64,000 nucleotides of DNA, from the NCBI GenBank assembly GCA_947625785.1, contig CANQPS010000010.1:1-64000 (forward strand), in the 5' to 3' direction. Source of the DNA: an uncultured Clostridia bacterium. GTDB taxonomy: Bacteria; Bacillota; Clostridia; Oscillospirales; Acutalibacteraceae. Every line of letters starts with the position of its first letter. Position 1 is the stretch's first letter. A model generated the notes under the pieces. The model worked only from the letters and a program-made list of their open reading frames with translations. It had not been told where the DNA came from and made no database searches. This document shows, piece by piece, positions 54,990-63,516 of this stretch. The position numbers were made by a program, and so were the translations under genes.

Positions 54990-55193
54990 ATGGCACAAGT
55001 TACAAAAGATATGTTAATAGGCGAAATTTTACAACTTGATGTAACTACATCAAAATTTTTTATAGAAATGGGAATGCATTGTTTAGGTTGTCCTGCATCA
55101 ACAGGCGAATCATTAGAGCAGGCCTGTGAAGTACACGGTTGCGATGTTGATGAAATGGTAGCAAAAATTAATGCACATTTGGCAAATAAATAA
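54990..55193 (+). CDS. DUF1858 redox-disulfide protein
   Basis: This 67-residue protein matches the DUF1858 family (TIGR03980, hybrid-cluster-protein-associated redox disulfide domain). The motif MHCLGCPAS carries the CxxC pair, and helices fill the rest. Members are thought to act in redox or nitrosative stress next to hybrid cluster proteins. No such partner is adjacent here. Monocistronic, with its own promoter and terminator. Confidence 0.88.
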   Translation: MAQVTKDMLIGEILQLDVTTSKFFIEMGMHCLGCPASTGESLEQACEVHGCDVDEMVAKINAHLANK

Positions 55194-55216
55194 AGTTTTA
55201 ATTTTTCGTACTAACC

Positions 55217-55253
55217 AAAAGGGCAGACAATTATACTGATTGTCGCCCTTTTT
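55217..55253 (+). terminator. Terminator of the DUF1858 gene
   Basis: AAAAGGGCAGACAAT and ATTGTCGCCCTTTTT pair with one bulge. Confidence 0.82.
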
Positions 55254-55277
55254 AAGTGTATAAAGGGGAAAGTGTAT

Positions 55278-55973
55278 TTGGACAACAGTACAAAATCAAA
55301 AAGATTATTTAAATTGGATTTAAGATTGCAAGTTTGTGCTGATATGGTAAAAAGAGGTTCAAAGGTTGCAGATATAGGAACAGACCACGCATATTTGCCA
55401 ATATGGCTTTGCAAAAATAATATAGCTTGTTCGGCAATAGCGTCAGATATAAGAAGAGAACCGTTAAATTCAGCTAAAAAACATATTTTGCAATATGATG
55501 CAGAAGATTTTGTTACAACAAGATTATCTGATGGACTTAAAGAATTTAAAACCGGTGAATGTGATTGTGTAATTATAGCCGGAATGGGCGGTGAACTAAT
55601 AAGAAATATTATTTTATCGGCTGATTGGGTGAAAAATAAGGATATAACATTAATTTTACAGCCTATGACTAAGGGAGAGATTGTCCGTAAAGATTTATCA
55701 GCAGAAGGTTTTGATTTAATAGAAGAAAAATCTGTTATGGCTATGGGTAAAGTTTATACGGTTATGAAATGGATTTATAGTGGAAATATACGGGAAAATG
55801 ACGATTTTTTTAATTATATGGGACTGCTTGTAAATGACAGGTCAGATACTACTCAAAAATATATCGACAGTTTGTTACATCATTTAAGAAATAAGTATGA
55901 AGGCTATAAATCGCCTGAAATATTGGATTTAATAAATAAAATTGCACCTTATGGAAGTGATATAATTGATTAA
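55278..55973 (+). CDS. trmK: tRNA (adenine22-N1)-methyltransferase TrmK
   Basis: This 231-residue SAM-dependent methyltransferase modifies A22 of tRNA. The SAM loop VADIGTDHAYLP, ASDIRREPL and the active-site block IAGMGGELI match TrmK (YqfN). TTG 55278 is chosen because AAAGGGGAA then lies eight bases upstream; GTG 55272 is too close. It overlaps the Nif3-family gene by eight bases, the same pair as yqfN-yqfO in Bacillus. Confidence 0.92.
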   Translation: MDNSTKSKRLFKLDLRLQVCADMVKRGSKVADIGTDHAYLPIWLCKNNIACSAIASDIRREPLNSAKKHILQYDAEDFVTTRLSDGLKEFKTGECDCVIIAGMGGELIRNIILSADWVKNKDITLILQPMTKGEIVRKDLSAEGFDLIEEKSVMAMGKVYTVMKWIYSGNIRENDDFFNYMGLLVNDRSDTTQKYIDSLLHHLRNKYEGYKSPEILDLINKIAPYGSDIID

Positions 55974-56721
55974 AGTTAAAGATATATATGATTATATAAA
56001 TGAAATAGCACCGTTTGAGATGGCTATGAGTTATGATAATGTAGGATTATTAATCGGAGAATATAATACAAATGTAAAAAAGGTACTTGTAACTCTTGAT
56101 ATTACAAATTTAGTTGCAGATGAGGCAAAAGAAATAGGTGCAGATTTGATAATAAGTCATCACCCTATTATATTTAATCCATTAAGGCGAATAGATAAAA
56201 ATAGCGTGCAATATAAATTAATTCAAAATAATATAGATGTAATTGCTGCACATACAAATTATGATATGGCGGAAAAGGGTGTAAATTATTCTTTTGCAAA
56301 AGCATTAAAACTACAAAATACAAGAGTTTTAGAAAAATATGGTGCTATATTTGGTGAATTGTTATTTGGAATGACCGACAGAGAATTTGCAAATTATACC
56401 GCAAAATGTCTTAATGCACAAGGCGTCAGATATATACAAAGCGATAAAATTATTAAAAATGTTGTTGTATGCGGTGGTGCAGGCGGAGATTTAATTTTTG
56501 ATGTTGTAAAAGAAGGTGCAGATGCGTTTGTTACAGGAGAAATAAAACATCACGAAATTATATTTGCCGGAGAGAATAATATAACGGTAGTTGATGCCGG
56601 TCACTATAAAACAGAAGATATATTCGCTAATGATTTGATAGCTATGCTTTCAAGTAAATTTCCTCAAACTGAATTTATAAAATCAAGTTCATTTACTGAT
56701 AAAATTATATATTTATCATAA
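55966..56721 (+). CDS. Nif3-like dinuclear metal centre protein
   Basis: This 251-residue protein of the Nif3/YqfO family has SYDNVGLLIG, ISHHPIIFNPL, AAHTNYDMAEKGVN and, near the end, VDAGHYKTE; the His and Asp residues bind two metals in a hexameric ring. The biochemical role is unsettled. TTG 55966 sits inside trmK. The insert domain of longer YqfO proteins is missing, giving the short form. Confidence 0.9.
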   Translation: MIKVKDIYDYINEIAPFEMAMSYDNVGLLIGEYNTNVKKVLVTLDITNLVADEAKEIGADLIISHHPIIFNPLRRIDKNSVQYKLIQNNIDVIAAHTNYDMAEKGVNYSFAKALKLQNTRVLEKYGAIFGELLFGMTDREFANYTAKCLNAQGVRYIQSDKIIKNVVVCGGAGGDLIFDVVKEGADAFVTGEIKHHEIIFAGENNITVVDAGHYKTEDIFANDLIAMLSSKFPQTEFIKSSSFTDKIIYLS

Positions 56722-56762
56722 ATAAAAAAAGCGAATTTTTGTCTTATTTAAGTTCCGTAAAA

Positions 56763-56799
56763 CAAAAATCAGCCGTTTGATAAACAGGCTGATTTTTTG
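56763..56799 (+). terminator. Terminator after the Nif3-family gene
   Basis: AAATCAGCC pairs with GGCTGATTT, followed by TTTGTT. Confidence 0.8.
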
Positions 56800-57137
56800 T
56801 TGCGCTTACTCTAAGGATTTCACCGAAAAAGTAAACGATTTCTTCGTGATTTTTGCTAATAGACCAATTGAATTTTTTGATATTATGTAATAATTATTAT
56901 CTTTAAAGGTTATATAAATATCTGTATGGTATGTTATTGTATATTTAATGGAAATTTGCATAAATGATATAACAAATTTTTTATTGTTTTGTGCTTATAA
57001 TAGAATATCGGCGAAAAAAATCGCAAATTTCCTTTAACGCAATAAAAAAAGTCGTAAATATAATATCATAAATATAGTTATGTTGAATTTAATATTGTTA
57101 AATAAATGAACTAATATTGACATTTGGAGGAATTTAT
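56800..57137 (+). other. AT-rich intergenic region before the Na/Pi symporter gene
   Basis: About 340 bases without an ORF of note, strong hairpin or known leader. It presumably carries the symporter promoter, but none stands out. Confidence 0.35.
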
Positions 57138-58796
57138 ATGCACCTCAAAGATTTATTACTTATGTTAGGAGGGCTGGCTCTTTTTCTGTATGGTATGAAA
57201 ATAATGGGAGAAGGATTGGAACTTTGTGCAGGAAGTAAGCTGAGAACTCTTATAAGTAAATTAACTAAAAATAAATTTTTGGGAACATTAGTGGGATTTG
57301 TAGTTACAGCAGTAATACAAAGCTCGTCTGCAACAACGGTTATGGTAATAGGATTTGTAAATGCCGGTATAATGACCCTTGGACAAGCAGTTGGTGTTAT
57401 AATGGGTGCTAATATTGGTACAACTGTTACGGGACTTATGATGTCCTTGAAAATTTCAGAGATTGCACCAATAGCGATTTTTATAGGAGTGCTTTTTGTT
57501 ATGTTCTTTAAAAAGAATTTCTATAAAAATCTTGGTCAGGTTATAGCAGGTTTTGGTATGTTATTCTTTGGTATGTCAACAATGAGTAATGCTATGTCAC
57601 CTCTAAAAGAATCGGAATTTTTTCTTAGTATAATTTCAACTTTTTCAAATCCGGCTATTGGAATACTTATTGGTATTGGATTTACAGCACTTATACAAAG
57701 TTCATCGGCATCTACGGGTGTTCTTATATCTCTTGCATCGGCGGGGGCTATATCGCTTCCAAATGCTATATTTTTTGTATATGGTCAAAATATTGGTACT
57801 TGTATAACAGCAATGATTTCTTCAATAGGTGCAAGCAGAGCAGCCAAAAGAACTGCCGTAGTTCATTTAACATTTAATATTTTTGGTTCGTTATTATTTA
57901 TAATATTGACTTTAATTTTGCCTTTGACAAGTTGGATACAAGCTATTGCTCCAAACAGTGTCCAGCTGCAAATTTCAATAATTCATATATTATTCAATGT
58001 GGTAAGTACGGCTTTGTTATTACCAATGAGTGATTTGTTGATAAAGATTGCAAGAAGAGTAGTTCCGGGTAAAGATGAAGAAGAAACAGCTCTAAGAATG
58101 AAATATCTCGACCAAAGAATACTTGGTATGCCTGCTATGGCAGTTACGCAGGTTATTAAAGAAGTTGAAAGAATGTGCGATTTAGCAAGATGGAATTATA
58201 CATATTCTATGAAGGCTGTTATGGAAAAAGATAAAACAATGTCTGCAAAAGTTGCCGAAAATGAAGAAGTTATAGACTTTTTAAATTATAATATTACTCA
58301 ATATCTTATAAAAATAAATGCACTTGATATAGACGATAAAGATAGATTGACATTAGGAGCATTACATCATGTAGTTACGGATTTGGAAAGAATAGGTGAC
58401 CATTGCGAAAATTTATGCGAACTTGCCGAACAAATTATTGATGAAACAGCACCGTTAAGTATTGTCGCACAAGAGGAATTAAGTCAGATTAACAAAAGCG
58501 TATTTGCAATAATTAATGATTCAATAGATATGTTTATGACAAATTCATACAATATTTCTCTGGTTAAAGAGATTAATGATTTAGAGGACAGGATAGATGA
58601 TTTAACTCAACTGTCAAAAGAAAATCATATCGAAAGATTAAATAGAGGCGAATGTACAGCCGCATCAGGCGCTGTATTTATGGATTTGCTTACAAATCTC
58701 GAAAGAATAGCAGACCACTGCACAAATGTAGCGTTTTGCGTCTATGAAAGAACACATTCTGTAAATAAGATTTCAGAATTAGAGCCTAATAATTAA
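57138..58796 (+). CDS. Na/Pi symporter family protein with PhoU-like domain
   Basis: This 552-residue membrane protein has two repeated transport halves with the signature VIQSSSATTV and LIQSSSASTGV, and GANIGTTVTG / GQNIGTCITA, typical of NptA-type sodium-phosphate carriers. The C-terminal 210 residues form a PhoU-like helical domain (DLERIGDHCENLCELAEQ). It may export or balance phosphate. ATG 57138 follows GGAGG; an in-frame TTG at 57117 precedes the ribosome binding site. Confidence 0.9.
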   Translation: MHLKDLLLMLGGLALFLYGMKIMGEGLELCAGSKLRTLISKLTKNKFLGTLVGFVVTAVIQSSSATTVMVIGFVNAGIMTLGQAVGVIMGANIGTTVTGLMMSLKISEIAPIAIFIGVLFVMFFKKNFYKNLGQVIAGFGMLFFGMSTMSNAMSPLKESEFFLSIISTFSNPAIGILIGIGFTALIQSSSASTGVLISLASAGAISLPNAIFFVYGQNIGTCITAMISSIGASRAAKRTAVVHLTFNIFGSLLFIILTLILPLTSWIQAIAPNSVQLQISIIHILFNVVSTALLLPMSDLLIKIARRVVPGKDEEETALRMKYLDQRILGMPAMAVTQVIKEVERMCDLARWNYTYSMKAVMEKDKTMSAKVAENEEVIDFLNYNITQYLIKINALDIDDKDRLTLGALHHVVTDLERIGDHCENLCELAEQIIDETAPLSIVAQEELSQINKSVFAIINDSIDMFMTNSYNISLVKEINDLEDRIDDLTQLSKENHIERLNRGECTAASGAVFMDLLTNLERIADHCTNVAFCVYERTHSVNKISELEPNN

Positions 58797-58821
58797 TATT
58801 AATTTTTTGGAGAGTGATATT

Positions 58822-59586
58822 ATGATTTTTGCACTTGATATAGGAAATACAAATATAGTTATAGGCTGTTTTAAAGAAGATAATATATTATTTGTATCAA
58901 GAATAGCGACCGACAGGATTAAAACTGATGATGAATATGCGATTACTTTTATGAATATCTTTAATATGAATAATATTAGCATTAAAGATATAGAAGGTAG
59001 TATAGTATCAAGTGTAGTACCGCCGCTTGTTAATACTATAAAATCCGCTGTACAAAAGCTAATCGGTAAAAGACCTATGATAGTATCACCGGGATTAAAA
59101 ACGGGACTTAATATTACAATAGATAATCCCGCACAATTAGGAAGCGATTTAGTAGTAAATGCTGTCGCAGGTATAAATTACTATTCTAAACCTCTTATAA
59201 TAATTGATATGGGTACAGCATCTACTATTTCAGTCATAGATAAAAAAAATAATTATTTAGGTGGCATAATAATACCCGGTGTTGATGTATCGCAAGAGGC
59301 ATTGATTTCGAAAACATCACAACTTATGAAGATAAGCCTTGAACCGCCAAAAAATATCATAGGAAAAAATACAGTAGATTGTATGAAAAGTGGTGCTATA
59401 TTCGGTAATGCTGCTATGATAGACGGTATTATTGATAGGATAGAACAAGAAATAAACTGTATACCAACAGTCGTGGCAACAGGCGGTTTATCGGGTTGTA
59501 TAATACCTTATTGCAAAAAAAATATAATATATGACAGCAACCTTTTATTAAAAGGTTTGCGTTTAATTTATTATAAAAATATCTGA
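58822..59586 (+). CDS. coaX: Type III pantothenate kinase
   Basis: This 254-residue kinase starts coenzyme A synthesis. ALDIGNTNIVIG is the phosphate loop, IIDMGTASTISVID the second, and GGIIIPGVDVS the pantothenate part. The ATG at 58822 lies about nine bases behind GGAGAG; a frame from 58807 starts too early. It follows the symporter gene by 25 bases. Confidence 0.94.
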   Translation: MIFALDIGNTNIVIGCFKEDNILFVSRIATDRIKTDDEYAITFMNIFNMNNISIKDIEGSIVSSVVPPLVNTIKSAVQKLIGKRPMIVSPGLKTGLNITIDNPAQLGSDLVVNAVAGINYYSKPLIIIDMGTASTISVIDKKNNYLGGIIIPGVDVSQEALISKTSQLMKISLEPPKNIIGKNTVDCMKSGAIFGNAAMIDGIIDRIEQEINCIPTVVATGGLSGCIIPYCKKNIIYDSNLLLKGLRLIYYKNI

Positions 59587-59621
59587 AAGTGATTTATTAT
59601 AAAATGTGGAGGTAATATAAA

Positions 59622-60932
59622 ATGAAAAAGGTAGTAAAGTTCGGCGGCAGTTCGCTTGCAAGTGCCGAGCAATTTAAAAAGGTCAGTGATATTATAAGAG
59701 CAGATGAAAGCAGAAAATTTGTTGTACCGTCTGCACCGGGAAAAAGATTTCCAGATGATATAAAAGTAACAGATATGCTTTATAATTGTTATAGAACTGC
59801 CTCAGAAGGCAAAAGTATTAAAGATTCTGTTGAGAAAATTAAAGCTCGTTATAATGAGATTATTAATGGTTTAGGTTTAGATTTATCTCTCGATTACGAG
59901 TTTGAAGTTTTAGAAAAGAATTTTATTGATCAGATAGGTGTTGATTACGCTGCGTCAAGAGGCGAATATCTCAATGGTATAATTATGGCTAATTATTTAG
60001 GCTATGAGTTTGTCGATGCCGCAACGGTTATTTTCTTTAATGATGACGGAACATTTAATGCAAGTCTAACAAATGAGATTTTATCCAAAAAACTTGAAAG
60101 TGTAGAAAGAGCTGTTGTACCGGGATTTTATGGTGCGAAAAAGAATGGTGAAGTTAAGACATTTTCGAGGGGCGGTTCAGATGTAACCGGTTCAATCGTT
60201 GCTAAGGCAATAAAGGCAGACTTATACGAAAATTGGACAGATGTATCAGGATTTTTGGTTGCAGACCCAAGAATAGTTAATAATCCTCAGGTTATTACAA
60301 CAATTACTTATAAGGAACTTAGAGAATTGTCATATATGGGTGCAACGGTATTGCACGAAGATGCTATTTTCCCTGTAAGAAAAGAAGGTATTCCGATAAA
60401 TATAAGAAATACTAATGCTCCGCAAGATGAGGGAACTATGATTGTTGAAAGTACCTGCAAAAAAACACCTAATATTATTACAGGTATAGCAGGCAAAAAA
60501 GGCTTCACCGCTGTTAATATCGAAAAAGATATGATGAACTCCGAAATTGGCTTCGGCAGAAAAGTTTTGAGTGCATTTGAGGAAAATGGTATTTCATTTG
60601 AGCATACTCCGTCAGGTATAGATACAATGACAATATTCGTCCATCAAACGGAGTTTGAGGAAAAAGAACAGTTAGTAATGTCAGCAATCCATAAATATGC
60701 TTCACCTGATTCTATCGAACTTGAAACAGATCTTGCACTTATTGCGGTAGTAGGACGAGGAATGAAATCAAACAGAGGTACAGCCGCAAAAATATTTGAG
60801 GCTCTTGCAAAAGCTAATATTAATATTAAGATGATAGACCAAGGTTCGAGTGAGTTGAATATAATTATCGGTGTAAGAAATGAAGATTTTGAAAATGCTA
60901 TTAAATCTATTTACAATATATTTGTAAAATAA
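59622..60932 (+). CDS. lysC: Aspartate kinase
   Basis: This 436-residue enzyme phosphorylates aspartate for the lysine, threonine and methionine pathways. KFGGSSLAS at the N-terminus and SRGGSDVTGS form the kinase site. Two ACT domains fill the last 150 residues (DMMNSEIGFGRKVLSAFEE, IDQGSSELNIIIGV), so feedback inhibition is likely; which amino acid cannot be told. GGAGG precedes the ATG. Single gene closed by a strong terminator. Confidence 0.92.
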   Translation: MKKVVKFGGSSLASAEQFKKVSDIIRADESRKFVVPSAPGKRFPDDIKVTDMLYNCYRTASEGKSIKDSVEKIKARYNEIINGLGLDLSLDYEFEVLEKNFIDQIGVDYAASRGEYLNGIIMANYLGYEFVDAATVIFFNDDGTFNASLTNEILSKKLESVERAVVPGFYGAKKNGEVKTFSRGGSDVTGSIVAKAIKADLYENWTDVSGFLVADPRIVNNPQVITTITYKELRELSYMGATVLHEDAIFPVRKEGIPINIRNTNAPQDEGTMIVESTCKKTPNIITGIAGKKGFTAVNIEKDMMNSEIGFGRKVLSAFEENGISFEHTPSGIDTMTIFVHQTEFEEKEQLVMSAIHKYASPDSIELETDLALIAVVGRGMKSNRGTAAKIFEALAKANINIKMIDQGSSELNIIIGVRNEDFENAIKSIYNIFVK

Positions 60933-60977
60933 AATTATAAAAATTCTCTTATTTGAGTATTTCTCTGCAACTTCAAA

Positions 60978-61022
60978 AAATATCTCTGTTACAATTTAAA
61001 AAAAGTAACAGAGATATTTTTT
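60978..61022. terminator. Bidirectional terminator
   Basis: AAATATCTCTGTTAC (60978-60992) pairs perfectly with GTAACAGAGATATTT (61005-61019), T-runs on both strands. It serves the converging aspartate kinase and DUF4364 genes. Confidence 0.9.
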
Positions 61023-61613
61023 TTATATTTCATTGAAAATATCTTTAATTAAATCATTATCCATAGTAACACCTGCAAGTATAATACGGTATATTAAATC
61101 AGGTCTTTTTTGAAAATTTTCTTTAACCTGATTTGCCTGTAATAAATCAGGTACATAAAGCATAAAAGATAGTAACTCGTTTGAATTATTAACATCACCA
61201 ACTACTGTGCATTTTACAGAATAACCGTTTTCAAGAGGGGTAATTTCAACTGTATTTTCTTTTTCGAGCTGCCTTTTTGAAAGAAGATTTATGGCAGTAT
61301 TTAAAGTTTTTTCTCTTACAGAGATTGGAACAGACGATATTAATTGCTCAGCAATGAGTTTGCCTGTTTCGGTTACGGAGTAAAGTTCGTTTTTATCATA
61401 AGAATAAATATTATTCATATTTTTTAAATCCTCAAAGGCTGATACAACTTCAAAATAATTGGCAAGATTATTTTCCTGTAAGACGCTGACAATATCTTCC
61501 TCACTTAAAGGAGTAGAAATACTTTTAAGTAAATAACAAATTAAAATTTTAATGTCGTTCTTGGAGCGTAAACCTCCTATTTCAACACCCGCCGAAAAAG
61601 CATCAAAAGCCAT
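61023..61613 (-). CDS. DUF4364-family protein
   Basis: This 196-residue protein matches DUF4364 of Clostridia: a winged-helix-like N-terminal half (SKNDIKILICYLLKSISTPLS, then DIVSVLQENNLANYFEV) and an alpha/beta C-terminal half. It is probably a regulator or adaptor; the function is not established. AAGGGGTG precedes ATG 61613. It stands alone and its stop abuts the shared terminator. Confidence 0.82.
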   Translation of the reverse strand: MAFDAFSAGVEIGGLRSKNDIKILICYLLKSISTPLSEEDIVSVLQENNLANYFEVVSAFEDLKNMNNIYSYDKNELYSVTETGKLIAEQLISSVPISVREKTLNTAINLLSKRQLEKENTVEITPLENGYSVKCTVVGDVNNSNELLSFMLYVPDLLQANQVKENFQKRPDLIYRIILAGVTMDNDLIKDIFNEI

Positions 61614-61809
61614 TGCATAAACACCCCTTTATTTTTTTTAACATATATTATATCATATAAACTATAAAAATTATATGTATTTTTTGTAAAATAAAAATAA
61701 TTTCTACATCTGTAAATATTTTACATATATAACAATTATATCCTAATTCGGAAAAGATTTTAAATCTTATGAATATCTTGTAAATTAGTCAAATTGTATC
61801 ATTTTATTG

Positions 61810-61838
61810 TTGAAAATAAAAAGATTTTTTGTTATAAT
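61810..61838 (+). promoter_or_regulatory. Sigma-A promoter of nfeD-slipin
   Basis: TTGAAA (61810-61815), 17 bases, TATAAT (61833-61838), 24 bases before nfeD. Sigma-W control, usual for such pairs in Bacillus, is not apparent. Confidence 0.7.
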
Positions 61839-61862
61839 AAATCATAAGAAGGGAAGGTGTTT

Positions 61863-62318
61863 ATGATGGACTGGACTATATCATTAATATGGTTTGGAAT
61901 AATAATATTAACTATTTTTTTAGAATCTATAAATGGTCAGCTTATATCAATTTGGTTTATGTTAGGCTCAGTTGCAGCCTTAATAGCAAGTTTTTTAGGA
62001 GTACCATTTATATGGCAGTTAGTGATATTTTTAATCTTGTCTATTGTCAGTCTTGTAGTTGCAAGACCTTTTGTAAAAAAATTCATAAAATTAAAAGTTG
62101 AAGATACAAATTCCGGCAGATGTGTTGGTAAAATAGGAATTGTTGTAGAAGAAATCGGTGGAATTGAATCAAAGGGACAGGTTAAAGTTTTAGGAAATAT
62201 TTGGACGGCTATATCAGAGGGAAAAGATAAAATTTCTGTCGGTTCAGAAGTTATGGTTTTAAAAATAGATGGTGTAAAACTTATAGTTGAACCTGTTAAA
62301 CAAACGATTAATGTATAA
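61863..62318 (+). CDS. NfeD-family membrane protein (short form)
   Basis: This 151-residue protein has three membrane helices (about 5-70) and a C-terminal OB-fold (GRCVGKIGIVVEEIGG to KLIVEPV). NfeD proteins partner with SPFH/slipin proteins in membrane microdomains, and the next gene is one. ATG 61863 or 61866 follow AAGGTG. The protease domain of long NfeD forms is absent. Confidence 0.88.
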   Translation: MMDWTISLIWFGIIILTIFLESINGQLISIWFMLGSVAALIASFLGVPFIWQLVIFLILSIVSLVVARPFVKKFIKLKVEDTNSGRCVGKIGIVVEEIGGIESKGQVKVLGNIWTAISEGKDKISVGSEVMVLKIDGVKLIVEPVKQTINV

Positions 62319-62344
62319 TTTTATAAGAAAGTAGGTAGATTGAT

Positions 62345-63253
62345 ATGCCATATCTTATTATAGCAGTTGTATTAATATTAATTTTAGTTGTAATTTCGTG
62401 TATAAAAATTGTTCCACAGGCTAATGCGTTTGTTATCGAAAGACTTGGAACATATAATTCAACTTGGGCTACGGGGCCGCATATTAAGTTGCCTTTTATA
62501 GAGAGAATTGCCCGTAAAGTATCTTTAAAAGAACAAGTTTTAGATTTCCCTCCTCAGCCTGTTATAACCAAGGATAATGTTACAATGCAAATTGATACGG
62601 TTGTATATTTTCAGATTACTGACCCAAAGCTCTATGCTTATGGTGTGGAAAGTCCTATATCAGCTATTGAAAATTTATCAGCTACAACATTAAGAAATAT
62701 TATCGGTGAACTTGAACTTGATAATACTTTAACGGCTCGTGACAGTATTAATAAAAAAATTCGTTCTATCCTTGATGAAGCAACAGATGCTTGGGGCATT
62801 AAAGTAAATAGAGTTGAATTGAAGAATATTTTGCCGCCAAGAGAAATCCAAGACGCTATGGAAAAACAAATGAAAGCTGAAAGAGAACGCCGTGCTAAAA
62901 TTCTTGATGCAGAGGGTGCTAAAAGAAGTGAAATCCTTATTGCAGAAGGTAATAAGGCATCGGCAATCCTGAGAGCAGAAGCTATGAGAGAATCAAAAAT
63001 TATAGAAGCACAAGGTGAATCAGAAGCTATTCTTGCTGTACAAAAAGCGTATGCACAAAGTTTGCAAATGTTAAATGAGGTTTCACCAACAGATGCGGTT
63101 ATTGCATTAAAAAGCTTAGAGGCATTCCAGAAAGCAGCAGATGGTAAAGCTACTAAAATTATTATTCCATCAGAAATACAAAGCCTTGCAGGACTTGCAA
63201 CTTCTATTAAAGAAATTGCAACTGATAGAAATATACAAAAACCAAAATTATAA
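62345..63253 (+). CDS. SPFH/band 7 protein (slipin/QmcA type)
   Basis: This 302-residue protein has an N-terminal membrane helix (about 3-20), a band 7 domain (about 22-180, ERLGTYNSTWATGPHIKLPF, DNVTMQIDTVVYFQI) and a coiled coil rich in Ala and Glu (KAERERRAKILDAEGAKR). Such proteins assemble into ring cages at membranes. It follows nfeD by 26 bases with AAAGTAGG before its ATG. A terminator ends the pair. Confidence 0.92.
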   Translation: MPYLIIAVVLILILVVISCIKIVPQANAFVIERLGTYNSTWATGPHIKLPFIERIARKVSLKEQVLDFPPQPVITKDNVTMQIDTVVYFQITDPKLYAYGVESPISAIENLSATTLRNIIGELELDNTLTARDSINKKIRSILDEATDAWGIKVNRVELKNILPPREIQDAMEKQMKAERERRAKILDAEGAKRSEILIAEGNKASAILRAEAMRESKIIEAQGESEAILAVQKAYAQSLQMLNEVSPTDAVIALKSLEAFQKAADGKATKIIIPSEIQSLAGLATSIKEIATDRNIQKPKL

Positions 63254-63262
63254 TATTATTTT

Positions 63263-63305
63263 AATTCCCACACATAAATATAAATTTTTGTGTGGGAATT
63301 TTTAA
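63263..63305 (+). terminator. Terminator of nfeD-slipin
   Basis: AATTCCCACAC pairs with GTGTGGGAATT, followed by TTTAAAT. Confidence 0.85.
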
Positions 63306-63307
63306 AT

Positions 63308-63415
63308 TTCTTGAAAGTTTTAAAAGTTTTAATAGAACTTTTTTCAAAAGGTTCTCTCAACGGGTCGAGGGCAGAGCCATATTGGATTGTAAAGCAAAGC
63401 AAAGCCCCACAACCT
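63308..63415. repeat. Degenerate intergenic repeat-like sequence
   Basis: GAAAGTTTTAAAAGTTTTAATAGAAC, then TTTTCAAAAGGTTCTC, then CGGGTCGAGGGCAGAGCC and AAGCAAAGCAAAGCCCCAC resemble a family of short intergenic repeats I know from gut Firmicutes. It is much more GC-rich than its surroundings and codes for nothing. Only one copy is in the window, so its repeat status is inferred. Confidence 0.35.
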
Positions 63416-63429
63416 TAATTAAAAAAGTA

Positions 63430-63458
63430 TTGTAACAAAACTGTGAATATGTTATAAT
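63430..63458 (+). promoter_or_regulatory. Sigma-A promoter of purE
   Basis: TTGTAA (63430-63435), 17 bases, TATAAT (63453-63458), 58 bases before purE. No purine riboswitch fits in the short leader. Confidence 0.7.
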
Positions 63459-63516
63459 CAGTAGTATATTGTAAATTATTATAAAAATTCAGTATATTGA
63501 CAGGAGTGTATATTTT

